DNA from: Astropecten irregularis
Lineage: Eukaryota > Echinodermata > Asteroidea > Paxillosida > Astropectinidae
Length of the DNA stretch: 64,000 nt
Reading direction: 5' to 3'
Assembly (NCBI GenBank): GCA_963971285.1
Contig: OZ020252.1
Location: 12,189,662-12,253,661, forward strand
The notes below the pieces were generated by a model. The model saw only the letters and a list, made by a program, of their open reading frames with translations, had not been told where the DNA came from and made no database searches. The translations under genes were made by a program, and so were the position numbers. The number at the start of each line of letters is the position of its first letter. Position 1 is the first letter of the stretch. This document shows positions 13,401-25,400 of the stretch, one piece after another.

Positions 13401-16400
13401 TTTCAAGGCCACATGGTACCACGTGAGATGTGTCCCTGTCGCGGTGCTGGAAATGCGCTGAGCTTTTTTGCTTTGTAGCGTAGCCAAATCTCACTCAAAA
13501 AGAACAAGAAATAACTAGACCTGTGTCTGTTGGTAACAAACACTGAGCTATTTCGTGTATGTTTTATAGAATATGAAAAATAAATATGAACACAATTGGG
13601 CCAATACAGAGAAATAGCCTATCAGCGGTGTCTTAATTGTCGTAAAAAACTATGAGCGTCTTCACTCTTCCATCAATACATGTATACATATACACACGGT
13701 CATGAGAAACACAGAAATGGCTGAGTCTGTATAAGCCACTGCGCATATTATGTATGGTTGTTTATATGGGCTGTGGAAACAGCAAAAGGATTGATTTTCT
13801 AGCTCGTCGTGTTCCGTTAACGTGTACACAAAACGCGTTTCGATCCTAACAGGATCTTTCTCAAAGGCGAACTGAATTACGGACAAGAACATGGGAGGGA
13901 ATAGAAACACAAAAGTATGGATGAGGGAGTCAGGACAATGGGAGGGGGGATTGGTCACACACAGAGGGGTCAGGTAGGCAAGATCAAAGTTGCCACACTA
14001 CAAATGGTGGGAAGAAGGGAGCTGGGGGATAGGGATTAACAATGAAAGTAATTAGAGGATTAGTGATCAAGATGGAGAGTACAAAAAGCAGGAGGGATTA
14101 GAGAGCACCTGTAGATGAATGAAAAGGAGACAACCAAGCATTAATATTAGTCATTTCCTTCCTGGAGATTAAGTCCATGAGGCTGAATGGTTCGTAATTT
14201 CTTAATCCAAACTTTCTCCCTGCTCAGCCGGACCAAATCCCTTCGGTGGCCAAGTGATTCAATGCCCTGCAAGATCATGTCAGAAATTGTGTGATTAGGG
14301 AGATTGAAGTGGAAACCCACTGGGGTGTCAAGTTTCTGAGTTTTGACTGTAGATCTGTGACCATAGAAACGTTTCTTAAGGGTATTTTTCGTTTCACCGA
14401 CATACTGAATGTTGCACACCCTGCAAGAGATGAGATGAATGACATTAGATGTAGTGCAGGTAATATTCCCTTTGGTCTTATGGGTGGAGCCATTGCCTGT
14501 GAAAGAATCAGATTCATGGATATGGTGCTGGCAGACTACGCATCTTGAGTTACATTTGAATGTGCCATGCTGGATAGGGGGAGAGACATTATTAGTGGTT
14601 GGGACCTCAGCCCTGACAATCAAGTCGCGGAGGTTGCGGGGACGTCTGTAGGCCAAGATGGGCTTTCCTGGGATAGCCCTGAGGAGACGGTCTGAGGTGT
14701 GAAGAATGTGATGGTTATCATTAGTGATTCTGCGTAATGGGGGAAGAGAGGGATGGAAAGTAGTCACTAGAGCAACGCTGTTATTAGTACAAGCATCATC
14801 GCTGGGGGCTTTCTCTTGGAGAACTGCCGATCTGGGATGAGCTCTCTCAATGGCACTCCGCACCTTGCGAGAGCTGTGGCCTCTTGCAACTAAGTGTTTC
14901 TTCAGTTCCTGAGTGTGTTTGGAGAAATCAGAATCATTAGAACAGATTCGTCTGAGTCTGAGGGCCTGACTATATGCTATACCAGTCTTGCAATGCTTGG
15001 GGTGGCAGCTGGTGGCATGGAGGTACTGGTGGGTATCTGTGGGCTTAGAATACAGGTCAGTGATTAGTGTGTCCTCTTCCTTGCGGATGGTGACATCAAG
15101 GAAATGGGCCTCATGGTGGGAGACTTCTGCTGTGAATTTGATGTGGTTAATGAAAGAACCTAAGCTAACCTAAGCTAAGTTTATTACTTGTATTGAAAAA
15201 TAAGATTTGTCGTTCATGAGATATAAAGAAAAGGTAAAAAAAATTGAATAATTCATATAAAATCACACGATGACGTTATCAACACGTGACTGCAATTTTT
15301 GTCTATAACACGTCCCCATATACTTGCATACCAAGTTTGATTTGAATCGGACTTGCAGTTCCGGAGATAAAGAGCCCTGAAATTTGCACTTTTATGATGA
15401 CGTCATGGTGCACGTGATGACGTCACGATGACGTACATATGCGGGACACTATTCAGGGTGGTGGTCTAACTATGTGCCAAGTATGAAGTTGATCAAAATC
15501 GGCATAAGGGTAGAAGTGACTTGTAGTGGTAAAAGAAAAAACTAGACCTGTGTTTGTTGACAAACACTGAGCTGTTTCGTGTATGTTTTATAAATAATAT
15601 GAAAAATAAACATGAACGCAATTGGCCCAGTACAGAAAAAAGTAAATCAGTGGTGTCTTCATTGCCGTTAACAACTATCAGGAGCGTCGTCAGTTGTCCA
15701 TCAATACACACATAATATACTGATACATGTACATGTATACACGTGGCAATACACAAGTCTACTATAGGCCAGCGTGCATAGTATGTATGGTTGTGCTTAT
15801 GGGCAGTGGAAACAGCAAAATGATTCATTTTCTAGCTCGTCGTGCTCCATTCACGTGTACAAAATTGTCCCACTACTTCAGATAACCATATCAGCGGTCC
15901 AAAAAGTTCCAAAGCCCGTGTTTTGTGTTTTGTTTGACTCTAAATGGCCAAATTAATTATCTAAAAAAATCAATAAAAAATCAGCCGATGACATCATCAT
16001 GATGTCACTTCACATTAGGGATACTAATACCATTTCCTACCTATCCACCGAGTTTCATTATGATCAGATATTCGCTTATATGTGTTTCTGGGAAAAATGG
16101 CTAAATTAAATATTCAAAAATCAATTAAAAATCAGCCGATGACGTCATCGTGACGTCACTTCACATTATGGATACTAGTACCATTCCCTACCTACCCACC
16201 AAGTTTCATTACGATCGGATATTCGCTTATGTGTGTTTCTGGGAAAAAATGGCAAAATTAAATATTCCAAAATCAATAAAAAATCAGCCGATGATGTCAT
16301 TGTGACGTCATTTCACATTTACGATACTAGTACCATTCCCTACCTACCCACCAAGTTTCATCACCATCGGATATTCCCTTATATGTGAATCTGAAAATCG

Positions 16401-19400
16401 GCTTTTTGATGACGTCATCATGACGTCACACCTTTTTGGTAAATTGTGGCATATGCCTATAACCTAACAAACATTTGACCGAAAGAATTTCGAAATTACG
16501 ATTTGTCGTTCAGGAGATATAAAGAAAAGGTCCAAAAATTGAATAATTCGTATAAAATCACACGATGACGTCATCGACACGTGACTGCAATTTTTGTCTA
16601 TAGCACGTGCCCATATACTTGCATACCAAGTTTGAGTTGCATCGGACTTGCCGTTCCGGAGATAAAGAGCCCTAAAATTTGCACCTTTATGATGACGTAA
16701 TTGTGCACGTGATGACGTCACGATGACGTACATAAGCGGGACACTATTTGGGGTGGTGGTCTAACTATGTGCCAAGTATGAAGTTGATCGGAATTGGCAT
16801 AATGGTAGAAGTGACTTGTAGAAAATCCCTGTGTTATGTCTATGGGAAAAAAGTGGAAAAAAAATAAAATAAAAAGGAAACTAGACCTGTGTTTGTTGTA
16901 ACAAACACTGAGCTGTTTCGCGTATATTTTATAAAATATGAAAAATAAACATGTACACCGATAGCCCAGTGCAGAGAAATAGCCCATCAGTACTCAGTAG
17001 TGTCAAGATTAATAGTCGTATTAAAACAACTAGTATCAGGAGCGTCGTCACTCGTCAATAAATACATGTATACACTATAGGCCTACAGATACATAATACA
17101 CACGGCCATGAGATACACAGAAATGGCAGAGTTTACTGTAGGCCAGCGCGCATAGTATGTATGGTTGTGCATATGGGCGGTGGAAACAGTAAAATGATAG
17201 ATTTTGTAGCTCGTCGTGCACCATTCACGTGTACACAATTGGCCGACTACTATGGATAGCCATATCAGCGGTCCAAACATTTCAAAGGCCCGTGTTTTGG
17301 TGTTATGTGTGACTCTAAATGGCCAAATTAATTATTACAAAAATCAATAATAAATCAGCCGATTATGTCACCATGACGTCATTTCACATTTAGGATATTA
17401 GTACCATTCCCTACCTATCCACCAAGTTTCATGACTATCAGATATTTGCTTATATGTGTTTCTGGGAAAAAATGGCAAAATTAATTATTCAAAAATCAAT
17501 AAAAAATCAGTCGATGACGTCATCGTGACGTCATTTTACATTTGCAATACTAGTATCATTACCTACCTACCCACCAAGTTTCATCACCATCGGATATTCC
17601 CTTATATGTTAATCTGAAAATCGGCTTTTTGATGACGTCATCATGACGTCACAACTTATTGGTATTTTGTGCCTATAGCCTAACAAACATTTTGCAGAAA
17701 GAATTTCGAAAATACCATTTGTCGTTCATGAGATATAAAGAAAAGGTCAAAAAATTGAATAATTCTTATAAAATCACATGATGACGTCATCAACACGTGA
17801 CTGCAATTTTTGTCTATAACACGTCCCCATATACTTACATACCAAGTTTGAGTTGCATCGGACTTGCCGTTCCGGAGATAAAGAGCCCTAAAATTTGCAC
17901 TTTTATGATGACGTAATTGTGCATGTGATGACGTCACGATGACGTACATACGCGGGACACTATTCGGGGTGGTGGTCTAACTATGTGCCAAGTATGAAGT
18001 TGATCGGAATTGGCATAATGGTAGAAGTGACTTGTAGAAAATCCCTGTGTTATGTCTATGGGAAAAAAGTGGAAAAAGAAAAATAAAAACTAGAAATTGT
18101 GTCTGTTGAAAACAGAACACAAGGCTTTTCCGTTTTATAGAAAAATCAACATAACCTTATACACACAAAGACATTTGATTAAGATCTTATGTTTTATACT
18201 TTTGAAGTATGCACCTTAAATCATACACTCACGTGACTTATTCATATTTCTGTCACAAAGAAAGACCTTGCCTAACATTGACTTTTGGCGAAAGAATCAT
18301 GATCATAGCCCTTACAACTTTTAAATCAGAAGCTACTTCCTGTTTGACCGGAAGTAGAGGTCGTAGAGGTCAAGCAATGTGTCACAATGAAAGACCTTGC
18401 CTAACATTGACTTTTGGTGAAAGAATCATGATCAAAGCTCTTACCACTTTTAAATGAAGAAATACTTCCTGTTTGCCCTGTACAAGTCCATGGGCTATAG
18501 CGTGAAAAATATTTTTAAAAATCATAAAAAATAAAATAATGACGCTGTCTTGACGTAACTTCACAATTACAATCCCGAACCTCCAATTCACCAATGTACC
18601 AATTTTCAAGGCGATCAGCCGTTCCTACTATGTGTTATAAAAATCGCATTTTTTATGACGTCATGAGGACGTCACCGATTTTGTGTCTGTGCAGTGTTCA
18701 TCTATGTTGTATGCTGAAGAATTATCAAAAAAAAATTCTAAGATATCTTGTTTCGTTTACAAGATATCGTTAAAATAACTTTAATGACCCAAAATTTCAA
18801 TAAATCATAAAAAATCAAGGAATGACATCATGATGACGTCATTGCAATTTTTCGATATAACACTTCCCGACTTAGATACATACCAAGTTTCAACTCAATC
18901 GGACTTAGGGTTCGTTCATAATTGATGTCTGAAGTTTGCCCCTTTAAGACACTGTCACGTGACACCTGATGACGTCATGATGACGAAAAGTTTCGGCATA
19001 CATTGACGCTATAGGGACTTTGTTTTGACCAAGTTTGGTTAAGATCAGCTGTTTAAAAATGGCCAAAGTGGGGTGCAGAATGCCCCTGTGCTTTGTCTAT
19101 AGGAATTCCAAACGACAAGAAGAAGAAGAAGAAGAAGAAGAAGAAGAAGAAGAAAAAACTAGAGATTGTGTCTGTTGAAAACAGAACACAAGGCTTTTCC
19201 GGTTCCGCTTTTATTGAAAAAAATTGTCATAACCACATACACACAAAGACAGTTGATTATGATCTTATGTTTTATACCTTTGAAGTGTGCACCTTTAATC
19301 AAAAACTCACGTGAATTGGTCATATTGTGTCACAAAGAAAGACCTTGCCTAACATTGACTTTTGACGAAAGAATCATGATCCTAGCTCTTACCACTTTTA

Positions 19401-22400
19401 AATGAGGAGCTACTTCCTGATTGACCGGAAGTAGACGTCACAGAGGTCAAGCAATGTGTCACAAATAAAAGACCCTGCCTAACATTGTCTATTGGTGAAA
19501 GAATCATGATCATAGCTCTTACCACTTTTAAATGAGGAGCCACTTCCTGTTTGACCGAAAGTAGAGGTCACAGAGGTCAAGTAATGTTTCACAATGAAAG
19601 ACCTTGCCTAACATTGTCTATTGGTGAGATACTCATGATCATAGCTCTTACCACTTTTAAATGAGGAGCTACTTCCTGTTTGACCGGAAGTAGAGGTCAC
19701 AGAGGTCAAGTAATGTTTCACAATGAAAGACCTTGCCTAACATTGTCTATTGGTGAGATACTCATGATCATAGCTCTTACCACTTTTAAATGAGGAGCTA
19801 CTTCCTGTTTGACCGGAAGTAGAGGTCACAGAGGTCAAGTAATGTGTCACAAATGAAAGACCTTGCCTAACATGGACTTTGGGTAAAAGAATCATGATCA
19901 TAGCTCTTACCACTTTTAAATGAGGAGCTACTTCCGGTTTGACCGGAAGTAGAGATCAGAAAGGTCAAGCAATGTGTCACAAAGAAAGACCTTGCCTAAC
20001 ATTGTTATTTGGTGAAAGAATCATGATCCTAGCTCTTACCACTTTTAAATGAGGAGCTACTTCCTGTTTGACATGAAGTAGAGGTCACAGAGGTCAAGCA
20101 ATGTGTCACAAATGGAAGACCTTGCCTAGCGTTGTCTATTGGTGAAAGAATCATGATCATAGCTCTTACCACTTTTAAATGAAGAGCTACTTCCTGTTTG
20201 ACCGGAAGTAGAGGTCACAGAGGTCAAGCAATGTGTCACAAATGAAAGACCTTGCCTAACATTGTCTATTGAAGAAAGAATCAAGATTATAGCTCTTACC
20301 ACTTTTAAATGAGGAGCTACTTCCTGTTTGACCGGAAGTAGAGGTCACAGAGGTCAAGCAATGTGTCACAAAAGAAAGACCTTGGCTTACATTGTCTATT
20401 GGTGAAAGAATCATGATCATAGCTCTTACCACTTTTAAATGAGGAGCTACTTCCTGTTTGACCGGAAGTAGAGGTCACAGAGGTCAAGCAATGTGTCACA
20501 AAGAAAGACCCTGCCTAACAATCACTATTGGTGAAAGAATGAAGTTAATATCTCAATCCGTTGATTTTTTGTTGATTTTTGAAGATTTTGATTATTAAAT
20601 TTGAATTGCTTGTCACATGACATCTGATGACGTCACAATGACGAAAAGTTTCGGGAGACAACTACCCTATATGGACTTCCTTCAGACCAAGTTTGGTTAA
20701 AATCGGCAATTTAAAAGTAGCCAAAGTGCCATCCAGAAAAAGTCTATGGTAACTCAAACGACAAGAAGAAGAAGAAGAAGAAACTAGAGTTTATGGCTGT
20801 TGAAAACAGCACATATGGCTTTTCCGCATACAATAATTATTATAAATTAATATTATAAAATGTTATACAAATAACTAGAAATGGATCCCTCATATGGACA
20901 AATCATGATCCTAGCTCACATACACAGGTCAATTAATGTGTCACAAAGAAAGACCGTGCCTAATCATCTATGGCCTAATATTCACTTTTGGTGAAAGAAT
21001 CAACTTACTATCTCAAACCCTTGTTTGATTTTTGAAGAATTTGATTATTAAATTCAAATCGCTTGTAATTTGACACCTGATGACGTCATGATGACCCTAT
21101 AAGGACATACTTCAGACCATGTTAAAATCGGCTGTTAAAATCTACGATTAAGTCTGTGGATCATTGCAATTGTTTGCATGCAATATAAATCATGCTCTCA
21201 AAATCCTTTTTTCGAAAAACATTACGTCAACTCACAAACATTGTGTCAACTCGCAAACATTGCTTCAACTCGCAAACAATACGTCGACAACTCGGAAACA
21301 TTGCGTCAACTAGCAAACATTACGTCAACTCGCAAACATTGCGTTAACTCGCAAACATTACGTCAACACGCAAACATTTCATCAACTCGCAAACATTACA
21401 TCAACTCGCAAACTTTGTGTCAACTCGCAAACATTACGTCAACTCGCAAACATTACGTCAACTCGCAAACATTACGTCAACTTGCAAACATTACGTCAAC
21501 TCGCAAACATTACGTCAACTTGCAAACATTACGTCAACTCGCAAACATTACGTCAACTGGCAAACATTACGTCAACTCGCAAACATTACGTCAACTGGCA
21601 AACCTTACGTCAACTCGCAAACATTTTGTGAATAATTCTGAAAAGTCAACACTCAACAGACATATGGATTCGACAATGAACATGTAAGTTTTACATACTG
21701 TAAACAATGTTTTAAACATGTTTTGGGAAATTGAGTCAATCGAGCATCACATCGTATGTTTTACTATGATCATTATTTTCATGTCAATCGGGTAGCGTGG
21801 GTAAGATTGAAAAATTTATAAAAGATTATAGGTGATGAAGTTGTCATGACTTCATTATTAATCGCCAACCTCTATTTCCCAAACCTACTAATTGTGTTAT
21901 TACAATTGTTTGAAAATGATATAAAAAAGACGTACGTGCTTTGTCTATGAGGAAAAATACAGTTTTGAGTCAACGGTCAATCGGACATCACGTCCCGGCC
22001 CAAGGCCCAGTGCGTAAGCCACGCCATCGGGCCGCCGGCGGCTCAGCAGCGGCGCCCATCCACCGACCGTGGTCTGCCGGTGCATGGTGGTTGCCACTAT
22101 GAAACGGCCGTGTAAATACCACCGCGTACACAAACAATTGTCGTCTAGCCTAGGTCGGGCCGATGGGGGACCGACACTGACTGTATTTTGCCTATAAAAA
22201 GGCCTTCTGAATATAATATTTATACAAAATTACATCAAGAACATGAAATCACTCTGATGACACTTTAGTCTAGGGGAAATGGCGTGATATAATTCAATTT
22301 GTTCATGTGTAAAACATATCATTATTGCCACGTACAAAAAAAACAAATTATGGATCATTGCACTTTTCCATACAACTCTTCCCAAGTATTAACTTGTACA

Positions 22401-25400
22401 TGTATAGCTGATATTAACGCGACCCATAGAATGACGTACAATACGGCAACCTACATCGATAGCATTTCGATATTTGGTGCTGGTATTTAACGATAAATGA
22501 AAAGTCTTACATGAAAATGTCTATGGGAAGATTATAAACGAAGTTTTGATCGAGTCACGCAATCCGCGGACATTATTATGAATGCCATACACACAGTGCA
22601 GTGAAATACGTATACGTACAGTGCAGTATGTACATGTATGGGGAGAGTTGAGTCATTCGAGCATCATATGTTTTGTACACGACCATATTGTCACGTAATC
22701 TGTGTACAAAGTTAACGGGCTGTGAGAAATATTAAAAAATTCATATAAAATCAAGATATGACGTCATGATGTCGAAAAGTTTCGGGAGACAACTACCCTA
22801 TATGGACTTCCTTCAGACCAAGTTTGGATAAAATCGGCTGTTTAAAAGTGACCAAAGTGGGGTCTAGAATGCCCCCTTGCTTTGTCTATGGGAATTTTGG
22901 CGACAAGAAGAGGAAGAGGAAGAAGAGGCAGAAAAAAAAAAAAAAAACAGAACAGAAATAAAGGCTTTTCGCTTGCGCGAAAAAGCCAAAAAAAAATCAG
23001 AACAAAAACAATACCTTTTCCGTTGAACACGGAAAAGCCAAAAAAAAAATCAGAACAAAAACAATACCTTTTCCATTGAACATGGAAAAGCCAAAAAAGG
23101 AAAAAATAAAAAAACAAATAAGAAAAACAAAAGCTGTTCCGCTGCATGCCAAACAGCTTAAAATAACACAAAAAATAACAAAAACAAAAGCTGTTCCGCT
23201 GCATGCGAAACAGCTAAAAATGCGAACATACAACATATGAAAATAACCGAAATTCACTTTTTCCATTAAAATCCAGTATTTGCTTTTATCCTGTCTAATT
23301 GCCTGAAATACATGTACATGTACTATAGCACAAGTGCCACACTTGCATTCCAAAACTGCAATCTTTGTCAACTTTGTCTCCAAATCAGAGTCATATCTGT
23401 GGGTTCCCAGACGTAACTTGGCATTTGTTACGTCATACCAAGTTACCAACTAATGAAGCACAAGAAACTTCAGCCCATCTGTGCACATTCCAGCCATCAT
23501 CTTGACATAATTGTGTCACATTAATTACAGATTTTTACATGTATTTTAATCAAATGTAATAGATGAAAAATTGAATTTTATTTCATCGAAATTGGTGGTG
23601 GGTGAGTGGTTCAAACAAATTTGAAAAAAAAGTCGAAATTTAAAAACATTGAAAATTTTAGTGGCCCCTTAGTACATAATTTTTTTAATTTTGCCTGTGA
23701 AAAAGATTAAGGCTGTCAATTTGTGGATATAAAGCACACCCTGACCATTGGAAACCTAAAAACAATTAGTATTGATGTAGGCACCTGCATTTGCGGGAGT
23801 GGATAGAGTGGTTGCGTTGGCTAGACAACGATTTTACTGGCCTAAGATGACTCAGTGCATCAGGTGTGTGGCTCGTAAGACAACACAGAGAGTAGCTGCA
23901 CCCTTGGAAAACATTACCACCAGTTGTCTCCTTGAGTTGTCTCCTTGTTATGTATTCGGATTTACATTCTCGGTCCCTGCTTATGTTTATGTTGGTTGTT
24001 CTTTATAAATCTATGTTTTTGTAATAGTACTGTTACTCTTGTATTGCCTGCTTGTTTGTTGGTCAAATAAATAATAATAATAATGATGTGTGACAAAACT
24101 CCCCATGGTGTATCGCAAAAGCAGGACTCAAAGCGTGTTAAGAATCTCAAGCTTAACTTGGAAGATGCTTATCGCCTAGCATTGAAGAAATCTGCCAAAT
24201 CGGCAGCCGGCTGTGGCTGTAGGCCATGGAGTAGAGACACGATGTTGCCATCAGTGCAGACTCCCAAGGACCCAGACTCTCCCAGGGAACATACCATGCA
24301 CCCAGTTTTGAAAGTTATGGTAAGCACATTACAAGACACTCTACAACAATGTGTCTTCGATGCGAGTTTTATTCTTAAAAAACTCTCTAAAAAAACTCTC
24401 TTCAAAGTAGGTTAGAATGAAAAGTGTCAAAGCATTAGAAAACCATTCTATTGACATGCTGGCTAAGAGGAAAATACATGAGGCGTATGCACCAGGGTGC
24501 ATTATGGGTAGATCGGTAGAGTGTGCTGTGTTAAACTCTTAGCAATTTATCTGACAATATAAGGGAAATATGCAAATGTAGTAATTTGCTCTACAGACAA
24601 TGTATGAGTGACGTAAACCTTGACAATTCATAGAGTATGCTGACTAGAGACTGAGATGTAGCAGAAATGGGTATACTCACTACACACTGGATGTGAAGAT
24701 GGGCTGCATTCCTTGATATACTCTCAGGAATGGCCGGCAACCTATATCAAATTCAAGTTGACATAAATATCATTAGCTTTAAAATTAACAAAAAATAGAG
24801 CATTATAAACTAGGTTAGAATAAAAAAAAAAATTATTTTGAAGCAAGTTGATTTAACGGTAACCTAATTTTGGGGTACTGAGAAATTGTGTAATCTGAGG
24901 TTAAAGGGGGTAATTCTGGCAAAATACTCCCCAAATTGGCAAAAAATTCTAAAGCTTACAATTTTTGCAAAAAAAAACAAACCCCAAAGTACTTTATAAA
25001 CAGAATCGGGTAACCTACCAATTTTGCCTAATTTGGTTGTTATCAAGCTTAAAGGCGTCAATTTGGAAAAATAATCCCAAAACTGGCTCAAAGATCCAAA
25101 TGTAAGACTTAAAATTTTAAATGGAATCTGGTAACATACAAAGGTTGAAGGGGTCATTGTAGCAAAATATATGCTAAAAATTCCCAATATTTCTGCATCT
25201 CACCTCCATTAATATCATAGTTAGGCACTCCATGTATGATCACATGATGCAAGAATAGTGGTTCACTGTTGACTTGAATTGACTTTGTCAGAAGACCAGT
25301 GAAGTAATTGACATAACGATACTGTGATGGTTGCATAGCTGATTCAGTCTTAGCCTCCAGAAAACGCTTCATTGCATACCTGTCCACTGCTGTCTCTGAG

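Larger units (their letters stand above)
13515..15541 (-). mobile_element. Helentron-like F3 copy A, interrupted by a Penelope fragment
   Basis: 3' end with the hairpin GTTTGTTACC/CAACAGACAC and the decayed subterminal repeat ACGAAATAGCT. Sequence of this family is seen at 13,515-13,831 and 15,190-15,541. Between them lies Penelope DNA, and the middle of F3 is missing. Confidence 0.7.
13515..23215 (-). mobile_element. Nested stack of Helentron-like non-autonomous elements
   Basis: Six 3' ends (CTAG at 13,515; 15,542; 16,881; 18,090; 19,159; 20,784), each preceded in element sense by a hairpin and by a subterminal repeat. Five 5' hairpins cluster at 22,963-23,215. Types of 3' ends from outside in: F3, F3, F3, F2, F2, F2. 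Hairpins from outside in: F3, F3, F2, F2, F2. At the five internal junctions a body starts directly after a 3' end with no 5' hairpin, so the elements are nested and not tandem. Helentrons are rolling-circle transposons inserting between T and T; no Rep/helicase is present here. Confidence 0.75.

Noticed and set aside
21220..21630. CRISPR-like array of short repeats
   Set aside because: Units are contiguous with no spacers, and the genome is eukaryotic.
21178..21687. Repeat protein gene
   Set aside because: 19-bp minisatellite with rotating open frames; no start context or conserved ends.
22842..23449. Minus-strand ORFs rich in Phe/Leu, resembling membrane proteins
   Set aside because: They translate the T-rich spacers and hairpins of stacked Helentron 5' ends.
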